64,000 nt of DNA from Sulfuricaulis sp. (GCF_024653915.1 NZ_JANLGY010000022.1:124001-188000); one strand, 5' to 3'. Shown: positions 10,874 to 23,462, counted from the first letter of the stretch. A program made the numbers and translations. Notes: generated by a model from the letters alone, not told the origin.

Positions 10874-11000
10874 AACAGGGCGCTCCACACCAATATGTAT
10901 ATTCATTTCACCGTTCATCGCGTGCCCTCTTCCCTGCGCTTGGAGTTTTTGGTTAAGATTGCCGCCCTTTCGCGACGTAACCAGGTAGAGAAAACCGATC

Positions 11001-11987
11001 ATGAGAATCGGACCGTACAAACTGAAAAATAATCTGTTCCTCGCGCCCATGGCCGGAGTCACCGACAGGCCCTTCCGCAGCCTGTGCCGCCGGCTTGGCG
11101 CCGGCATGGCCGCCTCGGAAATGGTGTCGTCGAATTCCCTGCTGTGGGGCAGCAAAAAGACCCTGCGCCGTGCCGATCACACCGGCGAGGAAGACCCGCG
11201 CGCCGTGCAAATCGTTGGCAGCGATCCCGCGATGATGGCACAGGCCGCGCGTTACAACGTGGATAACGGCGCGCAAATCATCGACATCAATATGGGCTGC
11301 CCGGCGAAGAAAATTTGCAATGTGTACGCCGGCTCGGCGCTGATGCAGAACGAAAAACTCGTCGCTGATATTCTCGATGCCGTCGTGAAAAGCGTCGATG
11401 TTCCGGTAACACTCAAGATCCGCACCGGTTGGGACAGCGCTAACAGGAATGGCGCGGCCATCGCGCGCGTCGCCGAAGATAACGGTATCCAGGCGCTTGC
11501 CATACACGGGCGCACGCGCGCCGACGCCTTCCAGGGCGAGGCCGAATACGACACCATCGCCGCCATCAAGTCGGTGGTGCGAATACCAATTATTGCCAAC
11601 GGCGACATCAGCACACCCGAAAAAGCCGCCTTCGTGCTTGCCCGCACGGGCGCCGACGGCCTCATGATCGGTCGTGCCGCCCAGGGCAATCCCTGGATCT
11701 TCCGGGAAATCGAACATTATTTGATGACGGGCGAGAGACTCGCGCCGCCGCCGGTCACCGAGGTGCGCGACACGCTGCTGGATCATCTCGAAACCCTGTA
11801 CGCGTTCTACGGCGAATACAGCGGTGTGCGTATGGCGCGCAAGCACATCTCCTGGTACAGCAAGGGTCTGCGCGATGGCGCCGCCTTTCGCCACCGCGTC
11901 AACCAGGTAGAGACGCGCGAAGCGCAGCTCGCGATGGTGCGGGAGTTCTTTGACCGCCATGCGGAATCGATGGAGCTCGCGGCATGA
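11001..11987 (+). CDS. dusB: tRNA-dihydrouridine synthase DusB
   Basis: This flavoenzyme reduces uridines in the tRNA D-loop (U17 in E. coli). It has 328 residues. The FMN TIM-barrel starts LKNNLFLAPMAGVTDRPFR. The catalytic cysteine lies in the conserved stretch INMGCPAKKICNVYAGSALM (~95-114). Phosphate binding is by IANGDIS and GADGLMIGRAAQGNPW. It overlaps the fis start codon by four bases (ATGA), the dusB-fis operon found across gammaproteobacteria. Confidence 0.98.
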   Translation: MRIGPYKLKNNLFLAPMAGVTDRPFRSLCRRLGAGMAASEMVSSNSLLWGSKKTLRRADHTGEEDPRAVQIVGSDPAMMAQAARYNVDNGAQIIDINMGCPAKKICNVYAGSALMQNEKLVADILDAVVKSVDVPVTLKIRTGWDSANRNGAAIARVAEDNGIQALAIHGRTRADAFQGEAEYDTIAAIKSVVRIPIIANGDISTPEKAAFVLARTGADGLMIGRAAQGNPWIFREIEHYLMTGERLAPPPVTEVRDTLLDHLETLYAFYGEYSGVRMARKHISWYSKGLRDGAAFRHRVNQVETREAQLAMVREFFDRHAESMELAA

Positions 11988-12226
11988 CCAAAGACCGCAA
12001 GGCACCGCTGGCCCCCTGCGTAAAGCAATCGCTTGAACGCTACTTTAACGACCTCAACGGTGAGAAAACCTCGGGCATCTACGACATGGTCATCGCCGAG
12101 GTAGAACGGCCGCTGCTCGAAATCGTCATGCGCCACGTCAAAAGCAACCAGAGCAAGGCAGCCGCCATGCTCGGCATCAACCGCAATACCCTGCGTAAAA
12201 AACTCAAGCGGCACAAGCTCGACTGA
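11984..12226 (+). CDS. fis: nucleoid-associated DNA-binding protein Fis
   Basis: Fis bends DNA and modulates rRNA promoters and recombination. This 80-residue version lacks the longer N-terminal arm of the 98-residue E. coli protein, which is usual outside the enterics. The C-terminal helix-turn-helix is clear: SNQSKAAAMLGINRNTLRKKLKRH (~51-75). The ATG overlaps the dusB stop, so translation is coupled. purH follows after 80 bases. Confidence 0.95.
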   Translation: MTKDRKAPLAPCVKQSLERYFNDLNGEKTSGIYDMVIAEVERPLLEIVMRHVKSNQSKAAAMLGINRNTLRKKLKRHKLD

Positions 12227-12306
12227 ATCCCGCGATTGCGGACACGGGCGGCGGAACTTAAAATACGCCCTTTCCAACTTCTGTCTTCTCCGTCCCGCGC
12301 TTTCTT

Positions 12307-13878
12307 ATGACGACCATCCGGCGTGCGCTGATCAGCGTTTCCGACAAGACCGGCGTGGTCGAATTCGCGCGCACGCTGAAAAACCATAATATCGAAATTC
12401 TGTCCACCGGCGGCACCGCCAAACTGCTGGCCGACAACGGCGTGCCAGTGATGGAAGTCTCGGATTACACCGGCTTCCCAGAAATGCTCGACGGGCGCAT
12501 CAAGACACTGCACCCGAAGATTCACGGCGGCATCCTCGGGCGGCGTGACCTGGATAGCCATGCGAAGACCATGCGAGATCACAACATCCCGCCCATCGAT
12601 CTGGTCGTGGTCAACCTGTACCCCTTCGAGGAAACCGTCGCGCGCAAGAATTGCACGCTGGCTGACGCGATTGAAAACATCGACATCGGCGGCCCGACGC
12701 TGCTGCGCGCGGCGGCCAAGAACCACGGCGCGGTGACCGTCATCGTGGACGCCACCGATTACAATCTGGTCGTCGAGGAAATGAAGACCCGGAAAGGGTC
12801 CGTGAGCGACGCCACCCGGTTTCATCTCGCGACCAAGGCCTTCGCGCACACGGCCGCCTACGACGGGGCCATCGCGAATTACCTCGGGCGTGAACAACCG
12901 GGCAGCGCGCGCGCCGATTTTCCGAGCACTTTCAGTGCGCAATTCATTCACGCCATGGCGATGCGCTACGGCGAAAACCCGCACCAGAAAGCGGCGTTCT
13001 ATGTGGAGCGACGTCCGACCGAGGCCTGCGTCGCCACGGCACGGCTGCTGCAAGGCAAAGAGCTGTCCTTCAACAACATCGCCGATGCCGATGCGGCGCT
13101 GGAATGCGTGAAGTCTTTTGAGGAAACCGCTTGCGTCATCGTCAAGCACGCCAATCCCTGCGGCGTCGCCATCGCCGATACCGTGCTCGACGCTTACAAG
13201 CATGCCTATGTCACCGACCCGACCTCGGCCTTCGGCGGCATTATTGCCTTTAATCGCCCGCTGGACGCGCCCACGGCCAAGGCCATCCTCGAGCGCCAGT
13301 TTGTGGAGGTTATCGTCGCGCCTTCAGTCCATGACGACGCCAAACCCATTCTCGCAGGCAAGCCCAATGTGCGCGTGCTCGAAACCGGCGCTTGGGGCGC
13401 CGCGCGCCCGCCGCAACTGGACTACCGGCGTGTCACTGGTGGTCTGCTGGTTCAAGATGCCGACCACGGACAGATCACGGAAAAGGAACTCAAGGTCGTC
13501 ACCCGGCGCAAGCCGAACCCACAGGAGCTGAGTGACCTGCTGTTCGCCTGGAAAGTAGTCAAGTACGTCAAGTCCAATGCCATCGTGTACTGCAAGGAGG
13601 GTCGCACCATCGGCGTGGGCGCCGGCCAGATGAGCCGCGTCTACAGTGCGCGCATCGCTTCGATCAAGGCCACTGATGCCGGCCTGGAAGTGCGTGGCTG
13701 CGTCATGGCTTCGGACGCGTTCTTCCCCTTTCGTGACGGGCTCGATCAGGCCGCCGAAGTCGGTGTCAGTGCCGTCATCCAGCCGGGCGGTTCGATGCGT
13801 GACAAGGAGGTTATCGAGGCTGCTGACCAGCATGGCATCGCCATGGTCTTCACCGGCATGCGCCACTTCCGCCACTGA
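12307..13878 (+). CDS. purH: bifunctional AICAR transformylase / IMP cyclohydrolase
   Basis: PurH performs the last two steps of IMP synthesis. It has 523 residues, the standard length. The N-terminal cyclohydrolase (MGS-like) domain (~1-195) contains [15 protein letters not shown] and [14 protein letters not shown]. The C-terminal transformylase carries the active-site motif KHANPCGVA (~278-286) and the segments SNAIVYCK and [14 protein letters not shown]. It is followed after three bases by a small acetyltransferase gene and then purD, so the purine genes are probably co-transcribed. Confidence 0.99.
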   Translation: MTTIRRALISVSDKTGVVEFARTLKNHNIEILSTGGTAKLLADNGVPVMEVSDYTGFPEMLDGRIKTLHPKIHGGILGRRDLDSHAKTMRDHNIPPIDLVVVNLYPFEETVARKNCTLADAIENIDIGGPTLLRAAAKNHGAVTVIVDATDYNLVVEEMKTRKGSVSDATRFHLATKAFAHTAAYDGAIANYLGREQPGSARADFPSTFSAQFIHAMAMRYGENPHQKAAFYVERRPTEACVATARLLQGKELSFNNIADADAALECVKSFEETACVIVKHANPCGVAIADTVLDAYKHAYVTDPTSAFGGIIAFNRPLDAPTAKAILERQFVEVIVAPSVHDDAKPILAGKPNVRVLETGAWGAARPPQLDYRRVTGGLLVQDADHGQITEKELKVVTRRKPNPQELSDLLFAWKVVKYVKSNAIVYCKEGRTIGVGAGQMSRVYSARIASIKATDAGLEVRGCVMASDAFFPFRDGLDQAAEVGVSAVIQPGGSMRDKEVIEAADQHGIAMVFTGMRHFRH

Positions 13879-13881
13879 ACG

Positions 13882-14304
13882 ATGAAAATCGCGCTCGCCG
13901 AGAACGAGGCCGACATCGCGCGCTGCTACCCGGTCATGGTCGAGTTGCGACCGCATCTCAAAGCTGCTGACTTTCCGGCGCGGGTACGAAAACAGCAGGC
14001 TACGGGCTTCCATCTGGCCTATCTGGAAGAGGCGGGAGCGGTGTGCGCCGTGACCGGGTTCCGCTATCTCGAAACGCTGGCTTGGGGCAAGATTCTCTAC
14101 GTGGACGATCTGGTCGCGGCGGAGGCCATGCGCTCACGCGGGCATGGTGGCCAGCTTTTGGACTGGCTGGTAGCACAGGCGAAACAGAATCATTGCGATG
14201 AATTTCATCTCGATTCCGGCGTGCAGCGCTTCGGTGCCCATCGTTTCTATCTCGCACATCGCCTGGACATCACCTGCCATCACTTTGCGCTGAAACTTAA
14301 ATGA
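13882..14304 (+). CDS. GNAT-family N-acetyltransferase
   Basis: The 140-residue protein has the GNAT pattern. An N-terminal strand-helix ([26 protein letters not shown]) is followed by the acetyl-CoA-binding segment [23 protein letters not shown] (~74-96), with an R/G-x-x-G-x-G-like loop. A C-terminal part ([23 protein letters not shown]) is typical of small acetyltransferases. The substrate is unknown. It sits between purH and purD, three bases after the former and overlapping the latter by four, so it belongs to the purine operon. A direct role in purine synthesis is not implied. Confidence 0.9.
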   Translation: MKIALAENEADIARCYPVMVELRPHLKAADFPARVRKQQATGFHLAYLEEAGAVCAVTGFRYLETLAWGKILYVDDLVAAEAMRSRGHGGQLLDWLVAQAKQNHCDEFHLDSGVQRFGAHRFYLAHRLDITCHHFALKLK

Positions 14305-15643
14305 AACTGAAAGTCCTCGTCATTGGCGGCGGCGGACGCGAGCACGCGCTGGCGTGGAAAATCGCACAGTCGCCCAAGGTCGAAAAAGTCTTTGTCGCGC
14401 CCGGCAACGCTGGCACCGCGCGCGAGGCCCAATGCGAGAATGTTGCCATCGCCGCGGAGGACGTGGACGGTCTGCTCAACTACGCACAGCAAAACAAAAT
14501 CGATCTCACCGTCGTCGGTCCCGAGGCGCCGCTGGTGCTCGGAGTAGTGGACCGTTTTCGCTCCGCGGGGCTGCGCTGCTTTGGCCCGACCCAGGCCGCC
14601 GCCCAACTCGAAGGCTCGAAGGCCTTTACCAAGGATTTTCTCGCGCGTCACAAAATTCCGACCGCCGCCTACGGCAACTTCACGGAAGTCGCTGCGGCCG
14701 AGGCCTACATCAAGAAGGTTGGCGCCCCTATCGTGGTCAAGGCCGATGGCCTCGCCGCCGGCAAGGGTGTGATTATCGCGCAGACCACGGATGAGGCCAT
14801 GGCGGCGGTGCGCGACATGCTCGCGGGCAACGCCTTCGGCGATGCCGGGCACCGCGTGGTGGTCGAGGAATTTCTCACTGGTGAAGAGGCGAGTTTTATT
14901 GTCATGGTGGATGGTGAACACATCCTGCCACTGGCTACCTCGCAGGATCACAAACGCGTCGGTGACGGCGACACCGGCCCCAACACCGGCGGCATGGGGG
15001 CATATTCACCGGCGCCCGTGGTCACGCCTGCCATGCACCAGCGCATCATGCGCGAGGTGATCGAACCGACCGTGCGCGGGATGAGCCAGGAACAACACCC
15101 TTACACCGGATTTCTCTACGCCGGCGTCATGATCGGCCTCGACGGCACGCCCAAAGTACTCGAATACAACTGCCGCTTCGGCGATCCGGAAACCCAGCCG
15201 ATCATGCTGCGCCTCAAGTCGGACTTTATCGAACTCATCGAGGCCGCTCTCGACGGCAAGCTCGACCGGGTCGAGGCCCAATGGGACAGCCGCGCCGCGC
15301 TCGGCGTGGTCATGGCCGCCGGCGGTTACCCCGGCACGTACCACAAGGGCGACGTCATCACCGGCCTGCCGGACGAATCTATTACCGATCGCGACGCACA
15401 GGGACGAGCAAGTGTCGCGGGAGGCAGGATGCCGGGAGCGACCAAGGTGTTCCACGCCGGGACGGCGCTGAAGGACAACTCTGTGGTGACCAGCGGCGGG
15501 CGCGTGCTCTGCGTCACCGCGCTCGGAGCCACTGTGGGCGCGGCTCAAAAGCGCGCCTATGAAGTCGTTAACCAGATTCAATGGTCCCAGGTGCAGTACC
15601 GCCACGACATCGGCTACCGTGCCATTGCACGCGAGCGCGCACC

Positions 15644-15647
<4 letters not shown>
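14301..15647 (+). CDS. purD: phosphoribosylamine-glycine ligase
   Basis: PurD joins phosphoribosylamine and glycine with ATP, the second step of purine synthesis. It has 448 residues, slightly longer than the usual ~425-430, with extra residues at the C-terminus after the typical AYEVVNQI. The N-terminal [20 protein letters not shown] and the ATP-grasp signatures [16 protein letters not shown] (~143-158) and [19 protein letters not shown] are present, with [12 protein letters not shown] near residue 286. ATG overlaps the preceding stop (ATGA) and the stop overlaps the GTG start of tsaC. Confidence 0.98.
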
Positions 15648-17516
<1,869 letters not shown>

Positions 17517-17567
17517 CTTTCGCGGATGCGGGTAGACAGCACCTCGACCAACCACTAGTCTTTTCTC

Positions 17568-18098
17568 ATGATCCATCGCGTCACTCTTTTCCTGACAATC
17601 CTCCTGTTGGCATTCGCCCCCGGCCTGCACGCCGCTCCCGTTGTGCTCATGATCCTGGAGCACACCGAGGATACCAAGGCGGTACAGACAAAAATTGAAG
17701 TGAAAAGCGGCGTGGTTGAATCGAAGGACAAGGGCAAGCCGCGCGAGAAGTGGATCATCCGCGCCGGCGAGTCCGTCTCATCCGAAACCCGCCCGGGTGA
17801 ACGCGCGGTGAATTTCTACAAAACCACGGGCGGGGGCAGCACGCTGCTGTTCATCGTGAAGGCGCGCTACTACCCGAACGCCGATGGCAAGTGGGCGCCA
17901 CATTTCCAGTTGAATGAGGAACCGCTGGTAATGCGTGGACCGGATGGCAAATGGAAGCCGCTCACCGTAATCCAGGGCGTGCCTAGCCTTATTGTGCAGA
18001 CTGGGACTGCGCTGCCCAATGCCGAGGGTTACGCGGCCTCGCTCGAACTCGGCTTCACCACCGGTGCCATGCCCATCGACGCGTGGCTGGTACAGTAA
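17568..18098 (+). CDS. secreted hypothetical protein
   Basis: I do not recognise a family. The 176-residue protein starts with a clear signal peptide (MIHRVTLFLTILLLAFAPGLHA, cleavage near 22), so it is exported. The mature part is hydrophilic and strand-rich, with two short Asp/Gly-Lys-Trp repeats (NADGKWAPHF and PDGKWKPL). There are no cysteines in the mature part and no membrane segments. It is convergent with the slipin gene, whose stop is three bases away, and is 51 bases after the thioesterase. Confidence 0.75.
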   Translation: MIHRVTLFLTILLLAFAPGLHAAPVVLMILEHTEDTKAVQTKIEVKSGVVESKDKGKPREKWIIRAGESVSSETRPGERAVNFYKTTGGGSTLLFIVKARYYPNADGKWAPHFQLNEEPLVMRGPDGKWKPLTVIQGVPSLIVQTGTALPNAEGYAASLELGFTTGAMPIDAWLVQ

Positions 18099-18101
18099 GC
18101 C

Positions 18102-18860
18102 TCATTTTATCCTCTTTGCCATCTCCAGGAACGGCGTAATCAGGTCCATCGGCAGCGGGAAGACAATGGTGTTGCTTTTCTCGTTGGCCATGCCGGCCAT
18201 GGTCTGCAGATAACGCAGCTGCAGGGCCGACGGGCTCTTGCTCAAAAGATCCCCAGCCTGGACCAGCTTTTCCGCCGCCTGCAGCTCGCCCTCAGCATGG
18301 ATCACCTTGGCGCGTCGCGTGCGTTCGGCCTCGGCCTGCTGTGCGATGGCGCGCACCATGGTGGGATCGATGTCGATGTGTTTGATTTCCACGCTCGTGA
18401 CCTTGATACCCCAGGCATCCGTGGCCGCGTCGAGAATTTTCTGAATGTCGGCATTAAGCTTGTCGCGCTCGGCCAGCATTTCGTCGAGCTCATGCTTGCC
18501 GAGCACCGAGCGCAGCGTGGTCTGAGCCAGTTGGCTGGTGGCGGAGTAGTAATCCTCCACCTGGATGATGACGCGCTGCGGGTCGAGCGCGCGGAAATAT
18601 ACCACCGCGTTGACCTTGACCGAAACGTTGTCGCGCGAAATCACGTCCTGCGGCGGCACGTCCATCACGATGATGCGTAAGTCTACCTTCACCATCGATT
18701 GAATTCCGGGGATGATGAGGATCAGGCCCGGTCCCTTGACCTTCCAGAAGCGCCCGAGCATGAACACCACGCCGCGTTCGTACTCGCGCAAAATGCGGAA
18801 CGCCGAGAAAATCAGCAGGACGATGACGACCAGAATAAAACTCGATGAGATCAATTGCAT
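18102..18860 (-). CDS. slipin (stomatin/prohibitin family) membrane protein
   Basis: The 252-residue SPFH protein has an N-terminal membrane hairpin (residues ~4-22), then [28 protein letters not shown]. The band-7 domain follows with [32 protein letters not shown] and ETLRSVLG-like residues ([16 protein letters not shown]). A coiled-coil helix rich in Ala/Glu ([20 protein letters not shown]) is near the end. Slipins form ring-shaped scaffolds in the inner membrane. The start follows the nfeD stop directly (0 bases apart), the widely conserved nfeD-slipin pair in which NfeD can cleave the slipin. Confidence 0.95.
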   Translation of the reverse strand: MQLISSSFILVVIVLLIFSAFRILREYERGVVFMLGRFWKVKGPGLILIIPGIQSMVKVDLRIIVMDVPPQDVISRDNVSVKVNAVVYFRALDPQRVIIQVEDYYSATSQLAQTTLRSVLGKHELDEMLAERDKLNADIQKILDAATDAWGIKVTSVEIKHIDIDPTMVRAIAQQAEAERTRRAKVIHAEGELQAAEKLVQAGDLLSKSPSALQLRYLQTMAGMANEKSNTIVFPLPMDLITPFLEMAKRIK

Positions 18861-20267
18861 TTATTTATCCTCCGGGTTGTACGGCTCCACCTTTAATACT
18901 AATCCTTCCAGTGCCAGCACCTTCACCTTCTGACCACGTTTAAGAGCGACGTTCGATTGCGCCTGCCACTGCTCGCTGTGCACACGCACACGGCCGGCTT
19001 CCTTGAAATTCTCCAGCGCCTCACCAATAGCCCCTATCATTTCCTCCCGGCCGCTGACCACGTCGCGCCGGCGTGCTTTGAGCGCCATCACGACAACGGC
19101 GAAGAAAAACACCGCGCTGACGACCGCGACGGAGGCGATCAATGGCCAGGCGATGGTGTACCCCTCGACGTCGGTGTCCATGAGGATGATCGAGCCCACA
19201 ACGAAGGCGACCACGCCACCGATGCCGAGCGCACCGAAACTCGGCATGAAGGCCTCGGCCACCATGAAGGCGATGCCGAGAATGATCAAGCCGAGGCCGG
19301 CGAAATTGATGGGCAACACCTGAAATGCATACAGCGCCAGCAGCAGGCAGATGCCACCGACCACGCCCGGCAGCACGTAGCCGGGATTCCACAACTCGAA
19401 GAACAGGCCATAGATGCCGAGCAGCATCAGGATATAGGCCACGTTCGGGTCGGAGATAACCGCCAGCATCCTGTTGCGCCAGTCGGGTTCGTAGGCCTGC
19501 AGCTCCACTCCCTGAGTCTTCAGGGTGATGTCTCGGCCTTGAAGCTTGAGCTTGCGCCCGTCGAGTTTCTTGAGCAGGTCGGCGGTGTCGGCCGCAATCA
19601 GATCGGCCACGTTCTGCTTCACCGCTTCCTCGGCGGAAATGGAATCGGCCTCGCGCACCGCCTTTTCGGCCCACTCGACATTGCGTCCGCGCATTTGCGC
19701 CAGACCGCGGATGTAGGCAATGGCGTCATTCAACGCCTTTTCGTCCATGCCGGGCTTGCCGGCCTTGGCCGGGTTTTCTTTCTTGTCCTTCCCCTTCTTG
19801 TCAGCCGAATCCTGCTTGTCTTCCTTCTGCTGCTCCGGCGGTTTGGAACCCGCGCCCGGATCGGGCACGCCGCCGATGCGCACCGGCGTGGCGGCGCCGA
19901 CGTTGGTCGCGGGCGCCATGGCGGCGATGTGGGAAGCCAGCAGGATGTAAGCGCCGGCGCTGGCGGCACGCGCACCCGAAGGGGAGACAAACGTAACGAC
20001 CGGGACCGGCGAGGCGATAACGTCCTGGATGATCTTGCGCATGGCGGTATCGAGCCCGCCGGGCGTGTCCATGCGCAGGACCACGAGCACGGCGCCGGCG
20101 TCCTTGGCCTTTTCCAGGCCACGGTGGACATAGTCGCTGGTCGCCGGCCCGATGGCGCCGCCGATATTGAGCAGCACAACCTTGCCCGCCCCGGCGGTGT
20201 CGCCATGCAACACGAAACCGGGCCACAGCACCAGCAGACCAAAAAACACCATGCGCAAACGTTTCAT
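18861..20267 (-). CDS. NfeD-family membrane-bound serine protease
   Basis: This 468-residue protein is a full-length NfeD1b-type protease. A signal peptide (~1-25) leads to a ClpP-like periplasmic domain. It has MDTPGGLDTAMRKIIQ (~66-81) and the Ser nucleophile region SGARAASAGAYILLASH (~98-114); the Lys of the dyad is probably in the helix near residues 190-210. An Asp/Lys-rich insertion (~140-175, EQQKEDKQDSADKKGKDKKEN) precedes the second half. Four to five membrane helices (~275-400) follow, then a C-terminal OB-fold domain (VRVHSEQWQAQSN, GQKVKVLALEGLVLKVEP). It is the first gene of an operon with the slipin. Confidence 0.95.
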   Translation of the reverse strand: MKRLRMVFFGLLVLWPGFVLHGDTAGAGKVVLLNIGGAIGPATSDYVHRGLEKAKDAGAVLVVLRMDTPGGLDTAMRKIIQDVIASPVPVVTFVSPSGARAASAGAYILLASHIAAMAPATNVGAATPVRIGGVPDPGAGSKPPEQQKEDKQDSADKKGKDKKENPAKAGKPGMDEKALNDAIAYIRGLAQMRGRNVEWAEKAVREADSISAEEAVKQNVADLIAADTADLLKKLDGRKLKLQGRDITLKTQGVELQAYEPDWRNRMLAVISDPNVAYILMLLGIYGLFFELWNPGYVLPGVVGGICLLLALYAFQVLPINFAGLGLIILGIAFMVAEAFMPSFGALGIGGVVAFVVGSIILMDTDVEGYTIAWPLIASVAVVSAVFFFAVVVMALKARRRDVVSGREEMIGAIGEALENFKEAGRVRVHSEQWQAQSNVALKRGQKVKVLALEGLVLKVEPYNPEDK

Positions 20268-20443
20268 GACGTGACACCATACCAGAGAAGCGCAGCTTGG
20301 GAGAAATCGCGACCAGCCGTGGCATTTGCCGGATGGCCGCCGGATACTTGAAAAAAGTAGCCCGGTATCCGTATGCTATTGACGGACAAACAAGTCGCCA
20401 TGGCTTACCTTTCCAGAAAAACAACCCGTGGAGGATTTTTCCC

Positions 20444-21058
20444 ATGCAACAACAAAAAAATTTTCAAATCAGGGCTATAGACAGTCTGATCGCGACCGGG
20501 TTCGCGCTTCTTACATCCATCCCCCTGAGTGCACAGTCGGCAGGCTTCGTGCTTACCGGTGAAATTGCCTTTGGTGGCGATGAGCTGGCGGTCGTCAGCG
20601 GTGGTGGTGGCGACCTTCAGGCAGGTCAGCTCCTGAATCTGGGAATTGGTTACGACTTTGACCTCAATACCGACAAATCTTTGCGTCTGCGGACAGGAAT
20701 CAATTACAAATTTGACAGCGTCGATGCTTCCAATGGCGAGGCCGACTTCGACCGCTGGCCATTGGATGTCCTCGTAATCTCGCGACAGGGAAATTTCGCC
20801 CTCGGTGCCGGTATCACCTATCACTTGTCTCCAACCTTTGAAGCGACTATCAACGGCTCCACCAGCCGGGTGGATTTCGATGATTCAATGGGATTCCTGC
20901 TGCAAGCGGGTTACATGGTAGCGGAGCGCATTGAGCTGGGCGCACGCTACACGTTGATCGAATATGAATCGAATCAACCGTTAGTAATGACCAGTGGCGC
21001 GATTACCAACAAGGTGGATGGCGACAGCTTCGGTTTGTACGTCAGCGCCGGGTTCTAG
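20444..21058 (+). CDS. outer-membrane beta-barrel protein
   Basis: The 204-residue protein begins with a signal sequence (~1-31, ending LSAQSA) and consists of alternating amphipathic strands ending in Phe, as expected for an eight-stranded outer-membrane barrel (DKSLRLRTGINYKF, NFALGAGITYHLSP, RIELGARYTLIEYE, GLYVSAGF). I choose ATG 20444 because GTGGAGG lies just upstream; an ATG at 20297 would add 49 residues without a signal-like start. The function is unknown. It stands alone, convergent with mtnB. Confidence 0.85.
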   Translation: MQQQKNFQIRAIDSLIATGFALLTSIPLSAQSAGFVLTGEIAFGGDELAVVSGGGGDLQAGQLLNLGIGYDFDLNTDKSLRLRTGINYKFDSVDASNGEADFDRWPLDVLVISRQGNFALGAGITYHLSPTFEATINGSTSRVDFDDSMGFLLQAGYMVAERIELGARYTLIEYESNQPLVMTSGAITNKVDGDSFGLYVSAGF

Positions 21059-21060
21059 CT

Positions 21061-21696
21061 TTAACGCGCGCGGGTCTGCGCCTGATAACGCAGTAGATAT
21101 TCCAGAATCTCGAAGCGGTTGTATGCCTCTTGCAGGCTTGCGCCCCACACGGTCGGACCGTGGGCACGGATCATCATGGCGGTGACAGCCGGTTTCAATT
21201 TTTTGAAACGTGTTTCGATATCCCTGGCGATCTTCGTGACATCGAGGTGATTTTCAAACAGCGGTAAATCCACTTTGGGATTCTGCTGCCAAATGTCGAA
21301 GCCCTTGATCATCTCGGTGGCCGGTAGTCGCAGGCCCTTCGCGCCTTGCTTCGCCCGGTCTGCCGCGACAGCCGCTTCCACGATATGGCCATGCAGGCAG
21401 GCGCGCGCGGTGGGGAACAAGCTGTAGATCGCCCGGTGGATGGAGGTCTCGGCCGAGGGTTTGTTGTCCGGCCCCACGCGTTCGACCACTTCGCCATCCT
21501 TGACACGCACCAGCAGGAAATCGGTTTCCTCCAACCGCCCTTTCGGTTTACCGCTCGCTGTAATCCAGAAATGCCCGTCGTCTTCGCGCACGGAAAGGTT
21601 CCCCGCCGTGCCGGCCATCCAGCCGCGTGCATGGAAATCGCGCGCAATTTCCACCAGTGCCGCGCGTGGCGGGAGGTCGTCGAGAGAATGGGCCAT
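21061..21696 (-). CDS. mtnB: methylthioribulose-1-phosphate dehydratase
   Basis: MtnB dehydrates methylthioribulose 1-phosphate in the methionine salvage pathway. The 211-residue class II aldolase-fold protein has HARGWMAGTAGNLSVRE (~19-35), SAETSIHRAIYSLFPTARACLHGHIVEA with the zinc-binding HxH (~80-107), and the third metal-ligand region MMIRAHGPTVWGASLQEAY (~171-189). Another gene of the pathway, mtnD, is about 9 kb away at 29932-30489. mtnC, which in proteobacteria usually lies between mtnB and mtnD, is not in the window. The gene is convergent with the barrel protein, two bases apart. Confidence 0.95.
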   Translation of the reverse strand: MAHSLDDLPPRAALVEIARDFHARGWMAGTAGNLSVREDDGHFWITASGKPKGRLEETDFLLVRVKDGEVVERVGPDNKPSAETSIHRAIYSLFPTARACLHGHIVEAAVAADRAKQGAKGLRLPATEMIKGFDIWQQNPKVDLPLFENHLDVTKIARDIETRFKKLKPAVTAMMIRAHGPTVWGASLQEAYNRFEILEYLLRYQAQTRAR

Positions 21697-21767
21697 TACT
21701 TAATTAGCGACTTGCGTTGAATCGGGGCCGGGCGTCATCATGAGCATGTTAAGAGGCGTCATTTTCA

Positions 21768-22118
21768 ATGTCTACATCTTGTGTTGTCTGCGAATTCAAT
21801 ATGCCTGAGCGATTCGTCAGCGAAGCCATCAAGCCCGTTACTGCCACGTATGACACCGCGCGCATGGCGGCCGGGGAACCGGGTCTCCCTCGCGAGTTCG
21901 CCTGGCGCGGTCGCACCTTCGTAGTGAGAGCGGTCCTGCGCACCTGGCGCGAAACCGGGAAGTGCCATCACGGCAGTCCGGAACGGTATGTTCGCAAACA
22001 CTGGTACGAGATCACCACGAACACCCGCGAAACCATGAAAATCTATTTTGAAAGACAGCCGCGCGACACCAAACGGGTCGAGCGCTGGTGGCTGTTCAGC
22101 ATTCATGGCCCGGAGTGA
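21768..22118 (+). CDS. DUF6504-like small protein
   Basis: The 116-residue protein contains PERFVSEAIKPVTATYDTARMAAGEPGLPREFAWRGRTFVVRAVLRTW, the pattern of the DUF6504 family. A strand-rich C-terminus with RKHWYEITTNTRETMKIYFERQ follows. The role is unknown; the fold is probably a small beta-barrel. The start could be ATG 21768 (AAGAGG 12 bases upstream) or ATG 21801, which begins MPERFVSE as family members do and gives 105 residues. It lies between mtnB (divergent) and nhaA. Confidence 0.78.
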   Translation: MSTSCVVCEFNMPERFVSEAIKPVTATYDTARMAAGEPGLPREFAWRGRTFVVRAVLRTWRETGKCHHGSPERYVRKHWYEITTNTRETMKIYFERQPRDTKRVERWWLFSIHGPE

Positions 22119-22196
22119 GTAAACTCGGGGCTGATCTGACGGCGACCCCGCCTTGGGCACACCGGGCTATGCGCTCAACCTGTTGGAAGAAATAAC

Positions 22197-23372
22197 GTGC
22201 CGATTAAAATCATCCGTGACTTCCTGCGCCTGGAATCTGCCGGTGGCATTCTGCTCGTTATCGCCGCCGCCATCGCCATGGTGCTCGCCAACTCGCCCAT
22301 CACCCACCTGTACGACGGATTTCTGGCCACGCCGGTGGAAATCCGCATCGGTGAATTCCAGATAGCCAAACCGCTGCTGCTCTGGATCAACGACGGCCTG
22401 ATGGCGGTTTTCTTCCTGCTCATAGGACTGGAGCTGAAGCGGGAAATGCTGGAAGGGCGGCTCTCGAGCTATAAACAGTTGTTGCTCCCGACCATCGCCG
22501 CGGTCGGCGGCATGGTCGTGCCGGCGATGGTTTATTTCTTCCTGAACCGGGGAGATCCGGTAGCACTGCAAGGCTGGGCGATTCCCACCGCCACGGACAT
22601 CGCCTTCGCCCTTGGCGTGCTGAGCTTGCTCGGCAATCGCGTTCCGGCCTCGCTCAAGCTGTTCCTCGTGACGCTCGCCATTCTCGATGACGTGGGCGCC
22701 ATCGTGATCATCGCGCTATTCTACACCAGCGATCTTTCGGGAATCTCGCTGACATCGGCGGCCATCGCACTGCTGGTCCTGTTCGCCCTGAACCTCCGCG
22801 GCGTCGTGCACATGGCCGCCTACGTGCTGGTCGGCATTGTCCTGTGGGTGTCCGTGCTCAAGTCCGGCGTGCACGCCACGCTGGCGGGCGTGGTGCTGGC
22901 CTTCGCGATCCCACTGAGAACCAAGGCAAAGAACGCCAAACCGCTACTGGTTCAGCTCGAACACTCCCTGCATCCATGGGTGGCGTACGGAATTCTGCCA
23001 CTGTTCGCCTTTGCCAATTCCGGCGTGTCGCTGGCCGGGATGTCACTTGCACAAGCCTTCGCGCCGGTACCGCTCGGTATCGCGCTAGGGCTGTTTGCGG
23101 GCAAACAAGCGGGGGTGTTCGTGTTCGCCTGGATTACGATCAAGCTGCGCCTCGCAAAACTGCCGGAAGGTGCCAACTGGTGGCAATTGTATGGTGTCGC
23201 GTTGCTGTGCGGGATCGGCTTTACCATGAGCCTGTTCATCGGCTCGCTGGCTTTCGATCAGACAGCGGCGGAATATTCAACGGTAGACCGATTGGGGATC
23301 CTGATGGGCTCGGTCGTCTCGGCGATCGTAGGTTACCTGGTCCTGCGATACACAGCCCATCGGCATGGCTAG
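22197..23372 (+). CDS. nhaA: Na+/H+ antiporter NhaA
   Basis: NhaA exchanges two protons for one sodium ion across the inner membrane and sets cytoplasmic pH and sodium level. The 391-residue protein has about 12 membrane helices. It contains [28 protein letters not shown] (~61-88), [14 protein letters not shown] and the ion-binding Asp pair in [17 protein letters not shown] (~160-176). [19 protein letters not shown] follows near residue 335. The start is GTG 22197 (protein [16 protein letters not shown]), preceded by GGAAG. It forms a single-gene unit. Confidence 0.98.
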   Translation: MPIKIIRDFLRLESAGGILLVIAAAIAMVLANSPITHLYDGFLATPVEIRIGEFQIAKPLLLWINDGLMAVFFLLIGLELKREMLEGRLSSYKQLLLPTIAAVGGMVVPAMVYFFLNRGDPVALQGWAIPTATDIAFALGVLSLLGNRVPASLKLFLVTLAILDDVGAIVIIALFYTSDLSGISLTSAAIALLVLFALNLRGVVHMAAYVLVGIVLWVSVLKSGVHATLAGVVLAFAIPLRTKAKNAKPLLVQLEHSLHPWVAYGILPLFAFANSGVSLAGMSLAQAFAPVPLGIALGLFAGKQAGVFVFAWITIKLRLAKLPEGANWWQLYGVALLCGIGFTMSLFIGSLAFDQTAAEYSTVDRLGILMGSVVSAIVGYLVLRYTAHRHG

Positions 23373-23462
23373 GCTGGATTATCCGGCGAAACTGGCAGTG
23401 ACAATGCGATCAATTCTTGCATTTGGCAACGTCTCAGTCTGATTCGGCTTTTCTACTGTTCG

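Noticed and set aside
18957-20351. Open frame of 464 codons opposite nfeD, rich in His and Gln
   Set aside because: Antisense shadow of nfeD; nothing in it resembles a protein family.
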